Part shown: in pieces, positions 46,875 to 58,178 of the stretch
Layout: each line of letters opens with the position of its first letter
Numbering within the stretch: position 1 is the first letter of the stretch
Origin: Dichetophora obliterata
Taxonomy: Eukaryota; Arthropoda; Insecta; Diptera; Sciomyzidae
NCBI GenBank assembly: GCA_963920525.1
Contig: OY986436.1
Span: 89,968,470-90,032,469 of the forward strand
Direction: 5' to 3'
Length of the DNA: 64,000 nucleotides
The notes under the pieces: generated by a model
Seen by the model: only the letters and a program-made list of their open reading frames with translations
Database searches by the model: none
What the model was told of the DNA's origin: nothing
Made by a program: the position numbers and the translations under genes

Positions 46875-49800
46875 CAGAGATCTGCAACGGATAGCTTTTT
46901 TGCGACTCTGAGTGTATCCGAAAAAAATAAGTATAAAAACCTACTCACCCTAAGCGCACGCAACTCGACTCATATTCTCTTCTACGAAGCTAAAATGCGG
47001 CGGCTCAAATAAATATGAGTATCCTAAGTCATGAGTCGGATCGGGAAAGATCGGGTTTTTTCGGTACATAAATACTTATGGTTGTTGTCGTCTTGCTGAT
47101 ACTTATCCTACTTGCCGAAATACTCATAATCGACACAAGTAGCCGAATCACTCGGCTCATCTGCCACGGATATGAAAGAGAGCGCAGTAGAGCGCAGCAG
47201 TAAATAGTGAGCGAGTTTTTTGTATTTGTTTTGTGCTATTTTTTCGTAAGCATATCTAAATGCTGAATAACAGATGTGTTATTCTTGTGTTGCTTTTTGT
47301 TTTTATTTTGCACAGTGAAGGCTGCGCATGAGGTAACGTTGTTAAGGCTTAAAAATAATACGCAGTTTCGATAGTATCGTTAGTGTCATTCATTTTCTAC
47401 AATCAGCAATTATTATTAAATTTGTAAATTATTTTTTTATTTTTCTGTAACCTTAAGTTACCAAATCACATGCGCATAATTTAAATTACACTTCTATTGC
47501 ACGTGCTTACGCACAAGAAGCAAACAGACACGTGCGCCGCACAGTGGTTGAGCCCCATACAAAAGTTGTCAATAAATAGAAGGACTCATCGTAAACCAAT
47601 TAAATTTTGTGTATTATTTGGAATTTGGCTTATAAAAATATTTTTAAGTCCGCCCTCAATCACGCCTACCTCCCATACAACACAAATATTTAAAACGCCA
47701 TATTTTTTTTTTGTCTTAAACCCATACAAGAACCATTCTGTCAGAAATCTTCAATATGTCTATCATAAAAAAATATTTTTTGCCACGCGCACCTCCCATA
47801 CGAAATTTTCCACTTCACGTGTTTTTCCGTATTCCAAGTTCAATGAAGTGCAGCATTGAAACTGCTTAAATTAAAGGTTTATAGTATTCAAAAATATTAT
47901 TTGTTTGCTTTTTATAAAAACAAAAAAAAAATCATAAAAAAAGCTTATCGTTTCGTTTGTATTCCAAAAAAAGGAGTGAACCTCATGCTTTTTGCCACAA
48001 ATTGGCTCTGGTTATAAATGTGATACTATCAACAGTTAAAAAAGATAAAAGCATACCTTTTAGCATTGTGATAAAGTGAGCACAGGTCGTGTAGCATAAA
48101 AACATGGCTTGCATACACGGAGAAAACTGTTTGCAAAATTAGTATTGTGGTTAAGCAAAACTTGCGCTTGATTCTAAGCCACTTCAAAATTATGCAAAAT
48201 TTTAGCAAAAACTAATCAAAATGTGCTATTCCAATATATAATTAATAAGGAAATATTTGCTTGAATTAAGTAATTATTTGCTATTCCCATTCATAATAAC
48301 TTAGCAAATTTTTGCTGAAATTAAGTAAAAATTTGAATTCAATTAAAATTTTGCTTTTTCCTAAATAAACGAGGAGTGATTGCAATTTAGCAATCTTTTT
48401 CTTAAATCACATTGAGATTGAGCAAAGTTTTGCTGATTTACTTTTAAGCAAAACATTTGCTTGATTCAAGCAAATTAATTTTCTCGGTGTACGTATTCTA
48501 ATTTTGTTGTGTAGAATCAAAGAATATATATTTCACTTTTAGCTAATTGAAGATGTTTGAAGAACATTTCTTGATAAGGGAATTTGAATGTTTGAATAGT
48601 TTTGAAAGCATTTTATTGCGAAATTCATTAAAATGTTTCATAGTAAGCTATAAGATAATCACCCCTATCACGAATAAATTATCGCATGGAAATTCTCCCA
48701 TATTTTGTGTACCCTTATTGCGAATTTCGCAGGGATTGCATTGCATGTTCGAAAAAATCCCCTTATTGCGAACGCTTTTTTTCTTGTGGAAGTGAACAGT
48801 TTTTTGGCGGATCTTCTCGCATCAAATTTGCTGGCGAGCAAAAGTTAAAATCGAAAATTAAAAACACAAAATTGTATAAATCAGCATTTTTATTAATTAC
48901 AAACAAAGTTTAATTCACAGACTACAATTTAAGACACTTTTTAAACAATTTTAATAAATTCCAGCCTCGCTATATGCTTACCAAAAGAAGCTCTGTTAGC
49001 ATTGGTGAAAACTGTTTTTCTTGTTTAAGTGATGTAAGATTATTTTCGTTTATTGAATTAAAAAATGAAATTGTAGGATGCGTAAAGCAATATTTATGCC
49101 TTTTTTAATAAAAATATTTGTAGTTAAAATTGTAATACTCGATTCGATTTTAACTTCGAACAGCTGTTAGCGGCACAAACTCACCAAAAAAGTGTTGCCA
49201 ATTATTTAAAAATAAACTAGTTTTGTGGTAATTTTTCACTTCCGTGGGTTAAAAAAATTCCCATGGCAGCTTTTGGCTTATGTTAGGTTAAGAAAATGTT
49301 TATATCCCTTGGAATTATTGAAATTGTTTTCAAAATTGTGCCAATTTTTTGGTTAGATCTATTGATCTGGCAATTTTAAGTTAGTACTCCTATGAAAACT
49401 TGTGTAATGATTTTAAAATGGTTTTGTGGGAAAGGACTTTAAGAGGAAATAAACTAATGGCAGCTTTGGTTCTTCACCATGCCATGTTCGTAAATTTTTA
49501 GGGAAAATCAATCCGAACGAGATTCATGATAGGGGTAAAAAACTCGTGCGAGAAGAAGATTTCCGCATGGGAGCAAATCCGTGGGAGATTCTTGATAGAG
49601 GTGAATGTGAATTAATTTAACTTTATACATATCACATTACTGTTTTGCTAATTCAATTTAGTTGTAATTATTTAACTACAACATAGCAAATTAATAGACT
49701 GAGAAACACACTATAGAATACTTAAGTACTCTGCAAATATATAGTATTGCAAAAGAAGAATAATAACGTTTTAAAGCATTTATCGTATTTAGTAGGTAAA

Positions 49801-50949
49801 TGCTTTCACTATTTACATTAAAAATTTAGCGATTTTAACTCGTAAGAAGTGATCGTTAAATTAAAAATGCCTAAAATCATACTAAAGAAAATGACTATAG
49901 TAATAAACCTTGAGACTAAACATATCTATATTTTCTTCTAAACGCATTTACCAAATGTTGTTCAAGGACGCAAAAAATTCTGTCCGTTTTTTTAATCGCT
50001 CAACTTAAAGTCCAATAAAAGCATTTCTTTATTTAAAATATCGTCGACATCCATAGATCATTATGTTTTATTCTGCAAAAAAATACATTTACGTTTTTTT
50101 GTCATATCAACTTTGCATAAGAAATTTATTGCAAAAATAAAAAAAAAATATTTCAAGAATGCAAAAAACTTTTTCAATAATGCTTTTTGTACTTAAAAAA
50201 ACCAGAGTGCAATACGTTTTCTCAATTGTTTGTAATAACTCTTGAAAAATATCAATATTTTACGAAATTTTTTCAACATTTTTACATCGATCGTATTTTA
50301 AGGCGTCTACACAGAAAACCTCTATACATATATTTCTGATAAATATTTTGGAATCATGCGAGTTTGAATATTCTTAAACAACGCAAAGAAAAAAAAAATA
50401 CAAAAAGAGATCATCAGTTTTTGTATTTATTTCCAACTTTTAACCACTGTGCGCCGGCCTTTTGGTTGTGTTTTATTTTTGTTTATGTCTAACAAACCAA
50501 AATCACAAGCGTTGTTATTGTTTTTTTCTCCACAGAGTGCAACAATAAAATACCAAAAACTCGTTTTCGAGAAAAAACAAACAAAAAATGAGAGCTCACA
50601 TGGCCTGCAGACAAATACTTACGAAAAGTGCATACGCAAAAAAAGAACTAATTAACGCTAAGAGACGTTGGCAGAGAAGGAGCAGTACTCAGAGTACACT
50701 CAAAATACATTCGGATCGAGCACTTTTGTAATAAACTGACTCAACGCACTCATTGAAAACGGCTCGAAGTGGATCGGATCACGCCGCTCTCGGATATGAG
50801 AATGTACTTATAAACAAAAAATGCTAATGAGCCGAATGTCTATAAGTATTTTACACATATTATTAAGTATGGATAGAGTTCAGAACAGCACGACACTCGG
50901 GTATGATTTGAGTATCCGAATTCTGTCGGATACTCATTGCAGTTCTCTG
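46875..50949. mobile_element. Hobo-like hAT element, 4.1 kb, coding capacity lost
   Basis: Tips CAGAGATCTGCAA and inverse CAGAGAACTGCAATG match the Drosophila hobo end (CAGAGAACTGCA as I recall it). Flanked by a perfect 8-bp duplication GTACACAC (46867-46874 and 50950-50957), which fits the hAT pattern nTnnnnAn. Subterminal regions contain many GGATAC/GTATCC and GAGTAT/ATACTC words. No hAT transposase was recognised inside. It contains a MITE at 48116-48489. Confidence 0.85.
48116..48489. mobile_element. MITE with CACSGAGAAAA ends
   Basis: CACGGAGAAAA at left and TTTTCTCGGTG at right, flanked by TA (48114-48115 and 48490-48491). The interior is built of many AGCAAA/TTTGCT words. 374 bp, non-coding. 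Confidence 0.75.
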
Positions 50950-51165
50950 GTACACACATAAATAAAAAAATTCAAAAGTAAGCAAATCTAGTCTTAACTT
51001 GCTTTCGTCGTCGCTATATGTTAAAATATTTATTATATTTTATGAAAACTGCGTCGTTTTATGCGAACTCGTCGTTATATCCACCGACGTTAAAAGCGAA
51101 CTCAGTTCCGAAGAAATAAGAAATTACAAAATGCGGAGTTCAAGAATACGACGTTATAGCAGAAA

Positions 51166-51530
51166 TCTATATATATAAAATAGGATGTGTGTATGTATGT
51201 ATCGTATGGACTCCAAAACGGCTGGGCCGATTTTGATGAAATTTTCAGGTAATGTTCATCTTGGTACGGTGGGTAACATAGGCTATATTTGGACCCGATA
51301 GGTGGCGCTGGGGTGGACTTATATCGAAAATTTGAATTTATGGACCAATTTAACTGAAATTCAGAATGTATGTTTGTTTGATCATAAGAAAATAATTTGT
51401 GTATAAATGGACACGGTAGGTGGCGCTGGGGTGGACTTATTTCGAAAATTCGATGGCGTGAAAAATATATAAATACTTTTAATTTTATTTTATAACGAGG
51501 GGAGTAGCGAAGCACACCGGGTTCAGCTAG
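51166..51530 (+). mobile_element. Non-autonomous Helitron, copy 2
   Basis: 365 bp, starting TCTATATATATAAAATAGG and ending CAGCTAG, inserted between A and T. Nearly identical to 31247-31611. It sits inside the right terminal region of the Tigger-like element. Confidence 0.9.
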
Positions 51531-51569
51531 TGTTGTTATAACTGAGGTCGTTATAAGTGAATTCCACTG

Positions 51570-52484
51570 TAGTTAAGTAATGTATTAAATTTAATTTTAC
51601 AACAGCAATTTACAGCAATTGATTTTGCTAGACTGAAAACTTTAACATTTTTTTTTCTTAAATATCACCTCTTATAAAAGCACTGAAAATTTAATTCAAA
51701 ATGTATTTGGAAAAAAATACTCGCTCAATTTAATATACATACCTGTACCATTTGTAGCCATAATTTGTTTTTTTTTTTAAATAATACAACTTGATTAAAA
51801 CTCAATTTTAACAACGATCGTATCGATGCACGTTTAAAGAAAAACAAACTTTGCTCAGAAATTTGTGTTTCTACATACTCTAGAGAATAACGGAAAATTT
51901 TGACTTTTGTCCAGCTAGATTAGTCATTGGAACAACTGTACGACGTTGCTCTTTTAAAATTCTCAGCATACAAACTCACGAACGAGGAAAGCAGTTGAGG
52001 AGTTCAAAGAAGAGTGAATATTGTATCCGCATACGCTCTGAATATTTTAAAATTATAAACTCATAGCAAAGATAACTCGGAAGAGCCAGGCGCATTTTGA
52101 TTGCTTTACGCACCCTGATTTGCTATCAGCCGGCAAAACAGCTAATTCAGCTGTCAGTATTGCTTGTGTTCGAAATAGGTTTTGCCTTACTTCGAAAATA
52201 AAAAAGCCGAGTTTGTTTCATAACACCATTTAAAACCGATATCGTGTTTTTAATATTAACATTTTTAATTTTTTTTTTGGTTAAATTCAACTTTTTCTCT
52301 TGGTATGCATGGCTCACCTCCCAGTGGTAAATGGACACATGACGTAACCAGTTATTTCTTAAATACGATGTAGCTGCGATGCCTCCAAAGCTTGTTTACA
52401 ATTCTCAATTACATTTGTTCAGACATGGCCGCTAAAACACTGATGGCTTCTACCTTACACAGTAACCGATGATGAAAGAAGGTA
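51570..52484. other. Right end of the ancestral transposon and intron DNA
   Basis: Holds the right inverted end (about 51901-51939) and a possible tiny first exon (ATG 51761, donor at 51742) of the ancestral transposase. 51940-52484 shows no gene. Confidence 0.4.
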
Positions 52485-53285
52485 TGCACAAGATAGGATA
52501 GAACAAAAAATACAACGAAAACGAAAGAGACCACACCGAATGAAGCAAACAAAGGCAAGTGACGTCACAAATTAATTTTCACAATAATTTTTACAAATTG
52601 ATGAACGAACTTATTGCCTTATATCGAGCAGTTCAGAATTTATGTTGAATAACACTTAGTTATATAAATTGTTCTAATTTAAACATAAAGATCAATAATT
52701 TTGAAAAACACACTTCACTGCTAAACTACCTGCTAGAAAACACTGTGTTTCTCCACAGACGAGTAAAGCCAAACTGTTGTTTGAACAATGAATAGTAAAT
52801 AATTTGAGCACAAACAAGATTTTGTTACACCACGCTTACAGTTCTGCATTACAATGTCATAACCGACAAATTTTTACAAGTTTATGCTTACATTATTTTC
52901 TTTTCATTGTTCAAACAACAGTTTGACTTTGTTCGTCTGTGTAGCAACATCGTGTTTTTTAACAGGAAGTTTTGCGTGAAGTGTATTTGTGAAAATTAGA
53001 AATTTTTATGCTTAAACCAGAACAAAGTTTTATGCATAAAATAACTAAGTGTTATTGAATATTAATTTGGAAATGCTCTATAAAACGGAATAATTTCGTT
53101 CATAAATTCTAAAAATTATTGTTAAAATAATTTGTGGCGTCATTTGCTTTTGTTTGCTTCTTTTCGGTGTCTTATCTTTCTTGTTTGTTGTGTTTTTGGC
53201 GTAGAGAAGATTTTCGTAAAAATTTTTTTGTTCTCCAATTTTGTGCATCATTTTTTTGATCTCTCCTATCTTGTGCATATATACT
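52485..53285. repeat. 800-bp imperfect inverted repeat
   Basis: The two halves match in inverse from the outer TATGCACAAGATAGG words through AAGCAAACAAARGCAA, AACACTTAGTTAT and the inner AAACTGTTGTTTGAACAATG arms, about 380 bp per arm around a ~100-bp centre. The inner arms resemble a MITE with CACAGACGA tips; the whole could be one long-TIR element or a MITE in a larger palindrome. Transcription would give a long hairpin RNA. Confidence 0.75.
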
Positions 53286-54275
53286 CCGATCGTCGATTAC
53301 AGTCGGAACCCTTCTTTCAAGCGGACGAAAATAAAATTTTAATTTTGAAATAAGATCGTTGGAACAATATATTTTTCAGTTAGGCACTCACTCTGGGTAG
53401 AAAGAAGAAGCAACATTTTGAAGAACTACTTTTTTTGGAAATAACGAGCTTGAGTGACCTCTAAACATTTTTGAAAAAATCAAAAAAAAACTCAACATTT
53501 TTTTTTTCGTGACGACCTTTCGAATTCCGCTTCAGACCCTCACGAATTTTGACAAAAAGTTTACGCGCTACTGTATATCTAATTTCAATTTTAATAAACA
53601 ATTCGATTAGATCTTTATGGTTGCGTTCACGAACCATATTTTACCCTATATCGCGTAATAACGCCAATATCATTTTTTTACCTAAAAATATCTTAAACAG
53701 TCGTAAAAATAAATAAAAAAAACTTTTGTTTTAAAATTAATTCTTCATTTATAAACATATTTGCAAAAATCTTTTGTTGCAGTTATGAAGATTAACATAT
53801 GTATTTCAGGGATTATTGCTATTAATATAATAATTCATGATAAATGTAGTTTATTAACTCACCAAAAAGTTTTTAATCCTGTTCTTTAATTATTAACACT
53901 TTTTATTACAATTTTAGTCATTAAAAAATATATTAAAAATATAGCAAAACACAAACTGCTGCCAAATGCAAAATCACGCTATTGCAACTTAAAATAAATA
54001 ATGTCTGTTGATTGATTTACTCTCTAGTTGGAAAGTTAGATTCCAAATGAATGTTCATGAGTCATTTTTAAGAATTCTTACACTCTTTTCTTAATTCTTA
54101 GCTCTTTGAGTTATTTTTCTGGAGAAATTTCTAAATTTATATTAAATGGACTCTTTAAATTTGGTACATTGGATATGTTCTTATTTTGGAATAAATTTTT
54201 TTACTAGCTTACAAACAAGATTAACTTTAAACTAATTTTTTTCCACCTGACATGACATGATTTAATTCATTGCAG
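53286..54275. other. End of the 25.4-kb Pfas intron
   Basis: AT-rich, no gene or repeat recognised. Ends in TTTAATTCATTGCAG, the acceptor for the next Pfas exon. Confidence 0.6.
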
Positions 54276-55430
54276 GTCTTTTAAGTGCCGAATCCATGGC
54301 AAGAATGTGCGTAGCTGAAGCTCTTTCGAATCTTGTTTTTGTCAAGATCACCGAACTTGCCGATGTTAAATGTTCTGGAAATTGGATGTGGGCAGCCAAA
54401 TTAGCTGGTGAAGGTGCTAAGATGTACGATGCTTGCAAGGAAATGTGTCAGATCATGAAAGAATTGAATATTGCTGTTGATGGTGGCAAAGATTCACTTT
54501 CAATGGCGACGAAAATCGATAATGAAGTTGTGAAATCACCTGGAACATTAGTTGTTTCCACATATGCACCATGTCCTGATGTTACCGTCAAACTTACACC
54601 TGATCTTAAAGGCCCCGCAATGGGTATCGAGAAGACAGCATTGATCTGGATAAACATCGAAAGAAAATTTCGTTTAGGAGCTTCGTCGCTGGCGCAAGCA
54701 CTTTCACAGCAAGGCAATGAATGTCCAACAGTTCTGCGTACAGATGTATTGCGAAATGCATTTAACACCACACAAACACTATTGGAGCAAGGCAAGCTTT
54801 TGTCTGGACATGACATCAGTGATGGCGGTTTATTGACTTGTTTGTTGGAAATGTCCTTTGCTGGCTTAACTGGCTTATTCATTGATATAACAGCAGTTGT
54901 CAAGAGCTTGGAGCCGAAAGCTATTGACAACGCTGCTAATTCTGCTGGAAAACCGGAGTTGGCAGTGTTATTTGCTGAGGAATGTGGCTGGGTTTTAGAA
55001 GTTAAAAAAGAGTCATTGGCAGAAGTTCAATGTGCATTTGCACTGGCAGGTGTACCTAACTATAATATTGGAACAACTATTGGATATGGTCTTGACTCTA
55101 AAATAATGATAGTATCGGGTGGAGTATTGCTAAAGAGCGATGTACGAACCCTTATGAAGCAATGGGAGCGCACAAGTTTCGAATTGGAAAAATTACAGGC
55201 CAATGCCGATTGCGTAACTGAAGAGTTCAACTCTTTAAATTATCGAACCGGTCCTGTATATAATTGCACTGTTGATTTGAGTTCTGAATTAGTATTGAAT
55301 CGCGCTACGCAGATTTATAGTGTTGCGGTGCTGCGTGAAGAAGGTGTAAATAGCGATCGTGAAATGATTGCTTGCTTGATAAAAGCTAATTTTGAAGTAC
55401 ACGATGTCACCATGTCGGATTTATTGACTA
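54276..55430 (+). CDS. Pfas: Pfas exon F (second ATPase domain)
   Basis: A 1155-bp exon in phase with its neighbours. It encodes the second AIRS-like domain and the link to the glutaminase: ARMCVAEALSNLVF, VKCSGNWMWAAKL, VDGGKDSLSMA, SGHDISDGGLLTCLLEM and a FAEECGWVLEV segment. Near the end REEGVNSDREM and FEVHDVTMSDLL lead into the amidotransferase domain. The donor is GTAAGT at 55431. Length and motif order match animal enzymes. No lesions. Confidence 0.97.
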
Positions 55431-55558
55431 GTAAGTACCATGCGTAAAGTTGTTTACGTTCACACTAAAACCATATTATTTTCATTCACTTTTTTAATAT
55501 TTGGCTATTATTCATAAAACTTATATTTTTTTTTAAATTAATTACTATTTATTTTTAT

Positions 55559-55896
55559 AATTCTAAAAAAAACATATTTTTTAGAATCATATTTGAGCTT
55601 AATGCCAAAAAAATTTGATGAAGCAACAGGTTGCAACAACAATAAGTTCTTTGCAGAACAAACCACCAAGCAGACTAGGCAAACTGTTTCGTTGATAGCT
55701 ACATCAACTCTTCAGTAATCTTCTGTGGTTTCTGCAGAACGATCCACTTTGATAAGCTAACACAAACACCTTTTGTTTAATTAAACAGAATTATTGTGCT
55801 ATGTGCCGCATTTGTTGTTGTTGCAACCTGTTGCTTCATGAATTTATTTGGCATTAAGCTCAAATATAATTCTAAAAAATTATGTTTTTTAGAATT
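55559..55896. mobile_element. MITE in Pfas intron 6
   Basis: Inverted repeat of about 95 bp: AATTCTAAAAAA at both tips, then ATATTTGAGCTTAATGCC and GAAGCAACAGGTTGCAACAA in both arms. The 338-bp element is non-coding and fills most of the 599-bp intron. Confidence 0.8.
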
Positions 55897-56029
55897 TAAA
55901 AAAATCAGTTTTTTATAATTATAAAAATGTATAGATGCCTACTATAATTTTTTAATTTCAACTAACAGCATTTATTCGTAGAACAAAGTTAAAGCATTTT
56001 TAAAACAATAAAAATTTTTCTTTTTACAG

Positions 56030-56730
56030 GAAAAACCAGCTTAGATCGCTATCGTGGTGTTGTTTTTCCTGGCGGATTTAGCTATGCTGACACTTTAGGA
56101 TCCGGTAAAGGTTGGGCTGCTAATATCATGTTCAACGACTTACTAGCTACTCAATTCAGTGCTTTCAAAAATCGCAAGGAGACATTTACCCTGGGCATTT
56201 GTAATGGCTGCCAACTGATGAGCTTGATTGGTTGGGTTGGTGCAGAACGAGGTAACTCGCCAAACAAGCAAATCATCGAAGTGCCTGATGTTGCTTTGCT
56301 ACACAACATGTCGGAACGTTTTGAATGTCGTTGGACAACAGTACGCGTTGAAAAAAGCAATTCCTTTATGTTAAAATCTCTTGAAGGCTCAACACTGGGT
56401 TGTTGGGCTGCTCATGGCGAGGGAAGATTCTCATTTTTAACAAGTGAAGTTTTGAAACATATCAATGCTAAAAACTGTGTTCCGCTACGTTATGTAGATG
56501 ATAATGGAGTTCCTACCGTCGACTACCCAATGAATCCAAATGGAAGTGTTGAGGGCATAGCTGGGCTTTGTTCGGAAAATGGTCGGCATTTAGCTATAAT
56601 GCCACATCCTGAACGTTGTAGTGAAATGTTCCAATGGCCATACATTTCGCCTAATATGAAGTTCAAAACCATGGCTAGCCCTTGGCAGATTATGTTTAAT
56701 AATGCGTATGAATGGTGCACAAAAGAATAA
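56030..56730 (+). CDS. Pfas: Pfas exon G (glutamine amidotransferase domain and stop)
   Basis: Last exon, 701 bp, stop TAA at 56728-56730. It encodes the class-I glutaminase domain that releases ammonia for the synthase: FPGGFSYADTLGSGKGWAAN, the nucleophile motif LGICNGCQLM (Cys codon at 56200-56202), WAAHGEGRF, and the His/Glu motif MPHPERC (His codon at 56605-56607). The triad needed for glutaminase activity is present. The C-terminal SPWQIMFNNAYEWC matches fly enzymes. Confidence 0.97.
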
Positions 56731-56887
56731 TAGTTAAATGGAATTTATTGTAAAATTAAAGCTATGCATTTTTTAAAACTTGTTTTATATGTATGTATGT
56801 ATGTATGTACGTATGTTTTAGGGTGTCCCTTATTTACCAAGCATGTTTCTCAAAACATCAATCTGATTATGAATTTTAAGCAAAAAT

Positions 56888-56893
56888 AATAAA
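56888..56893 (+). promoter_or_regulatory. Probable Pfas polyadenylation signal
   Basis: AATAAA 158 bp after the stop codon, followed by GT-rich sequence. A GTAT microsatellite lies between stop and signal (about 56785-56815). Confidence 0.65.
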
Positions 56894-57610
56894 GTGTGAT
56901 CAAAGCTTTCATAATGTTTTCATACTGTTTTAATTAGAATTTTTAAAAAAATGGCAACAAACATGATGAATGGCAACAAAAGTAGAAAAATGGTGACAAA
57001 AGTTGAAAAATTATGACAAAAGATGAAGAATTTCAACGAAAGTTGGAATTTTATAAATTTAATAAATACTCGTATAATACAAAGTTTAGATAAATTTTTT
57101 CAGTTTTAATTACACTGTGCAACACATTTTTCTAACGGAAAAGCGGATAACACAGGATGATAGTACTAGTGTATTGTAACAGTGGTTTTATCTTCTGGCT
57201 GAGGTCAGCTCAGCCTTGCCAGGATCGAGTGAAAGATCCACAAACTTTCATCAAATAAGAATGCAGTCGGTGTTGGTTTAATATTATAATTTTGTATTTT
57301 ATTGATATATTCTCCTCAAAAATACTTAATGCAGCGTGACGTCAATAGTTTGGGTAAAAGTGAATGTAGGCGGTCGAATGGTCGGAGGTTGTGGGTCCAG
57401 CTGACGGCAAAATCGGTATTCGGTTAATCGGTGGATTAGCAATCGATAATTCGGTAATCGGTAGATCGGTAAATCGGTAATTCGGTGAATCCTGCCAGGG
57501 CCCCTGAAGTAATGCTCACATTTAATATTTTTAGAGACAATCATGGTGGAAAAACCTCTATGAAGCTCGCACCAGGCAAATATATATAATCAATAAACAA
57601 TTTAAAAAAG
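56894..57610. other. Downstream non-coding DNA
   Basis: Short tandem words ATGGCAACAAA / GTTGAAAAAT at 56950-57040 and a (TCGGTAAT)-type minisatellite at about 57408-57488. No gene seen. Confidence 0.5.
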
Positions 57611-57961
57611 GTATGCCGACTGCGTTGGACGAACCAAAGACTGATTCTCACCGCAAGTGCGACGTCTAAAACAGGTACTCAAGGGAAGAACCAGCAAGCT
57701 GGCTCGCCATTGAGCTACTGCGGCCGAGATAAAATAAACAAAACAACAAACAAAAGTATGCCGACTGCGTTGGACGAACCGGAGACTGGTTCTCACCGCA
57801 AGTGCGATGTTTCGAACAGAAACTAAAAGGGAAGAACCAGCAAGCTGGCTCGCCATCTAGTCCCGGCGCCAAAACCCAAGCAAACCCCCCTTAGAGTATG
57901 CCGACTGCGTTGGACAAACCAAAGATGGTTCTCACCGCCGGTGCGACATCTCAAACAGAGA
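57611..57961 (+). repeat. ~140-bp tandem repeat array, left part
   Basis: Units start GTATGCCGACTGCGTTGGA at 57611, 57756 and 57896 and include CAGCAAGCTGGCTCGCCAT. The third unit is interrupted by the Harbinger element and continues after it. Confidence 0.9.
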
Positions 57962-58178
57962 TAGCCGATACACAATGACTGCGACAAGCGACGAACGGCA
58001 AAACGAAAATTTGTTGTCAGAGAGAAATGTCGCAGAATTCTCGACGACTTGATTATAATGAACGCAACAGCGACAATCTGTATTTCTGACGAATTTGACA
58101 GGAACATTTTTGTGATTTGACAACTTTGTAGAATTATTTATTAAAATTTGTTTTAATTCGTGGTAGCTATTGTACATC

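Larger units (their letters stand above)
41795..51569 (-). mobile_element. Tigger/pogo-like composite with nested insertions
   Basis: The left tip CAGTGGAATTCGGATATAACG and the right tip, the inverse of CAGTGGAATTCACTTATAACG, are flanked by TA (41793-41794 and 51570-51571). More GTCGTTATA words follow on both sides. CAGTGGAAT tips, TA duplication and a CENP-B-type helix-turn-helix remnant inside (46417-46728) point to the pogo/Tigger branch of Tc1/mariner. Without the Tc1, hobo-like and Helitron insertions the element is about 3.7 kb. Confidence 0.7.
32738..51939 (-). mobile_element. Ancestral transposon split into five pieces by nested insertions
   Basis: CAGTGGCTCCAATGACGAAT... near 32738 and the inverse of ACAGTTGTTCCAATGACTAAT... 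near 51939 match at about 35 of 39 positions. Removing the MULE-like element (33265-33991), gypsy C (about 34455-41086), the MITE (41215-41523) and the Tigger composite (41795-51569) leaves about 1.7 kb with a minus-strand transposase. The right edge has TA; the left has CA where TA would be expected. Joining these ends is an inference from symmetry and from the continuity of the coding pieces. Confidence 0.55.
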
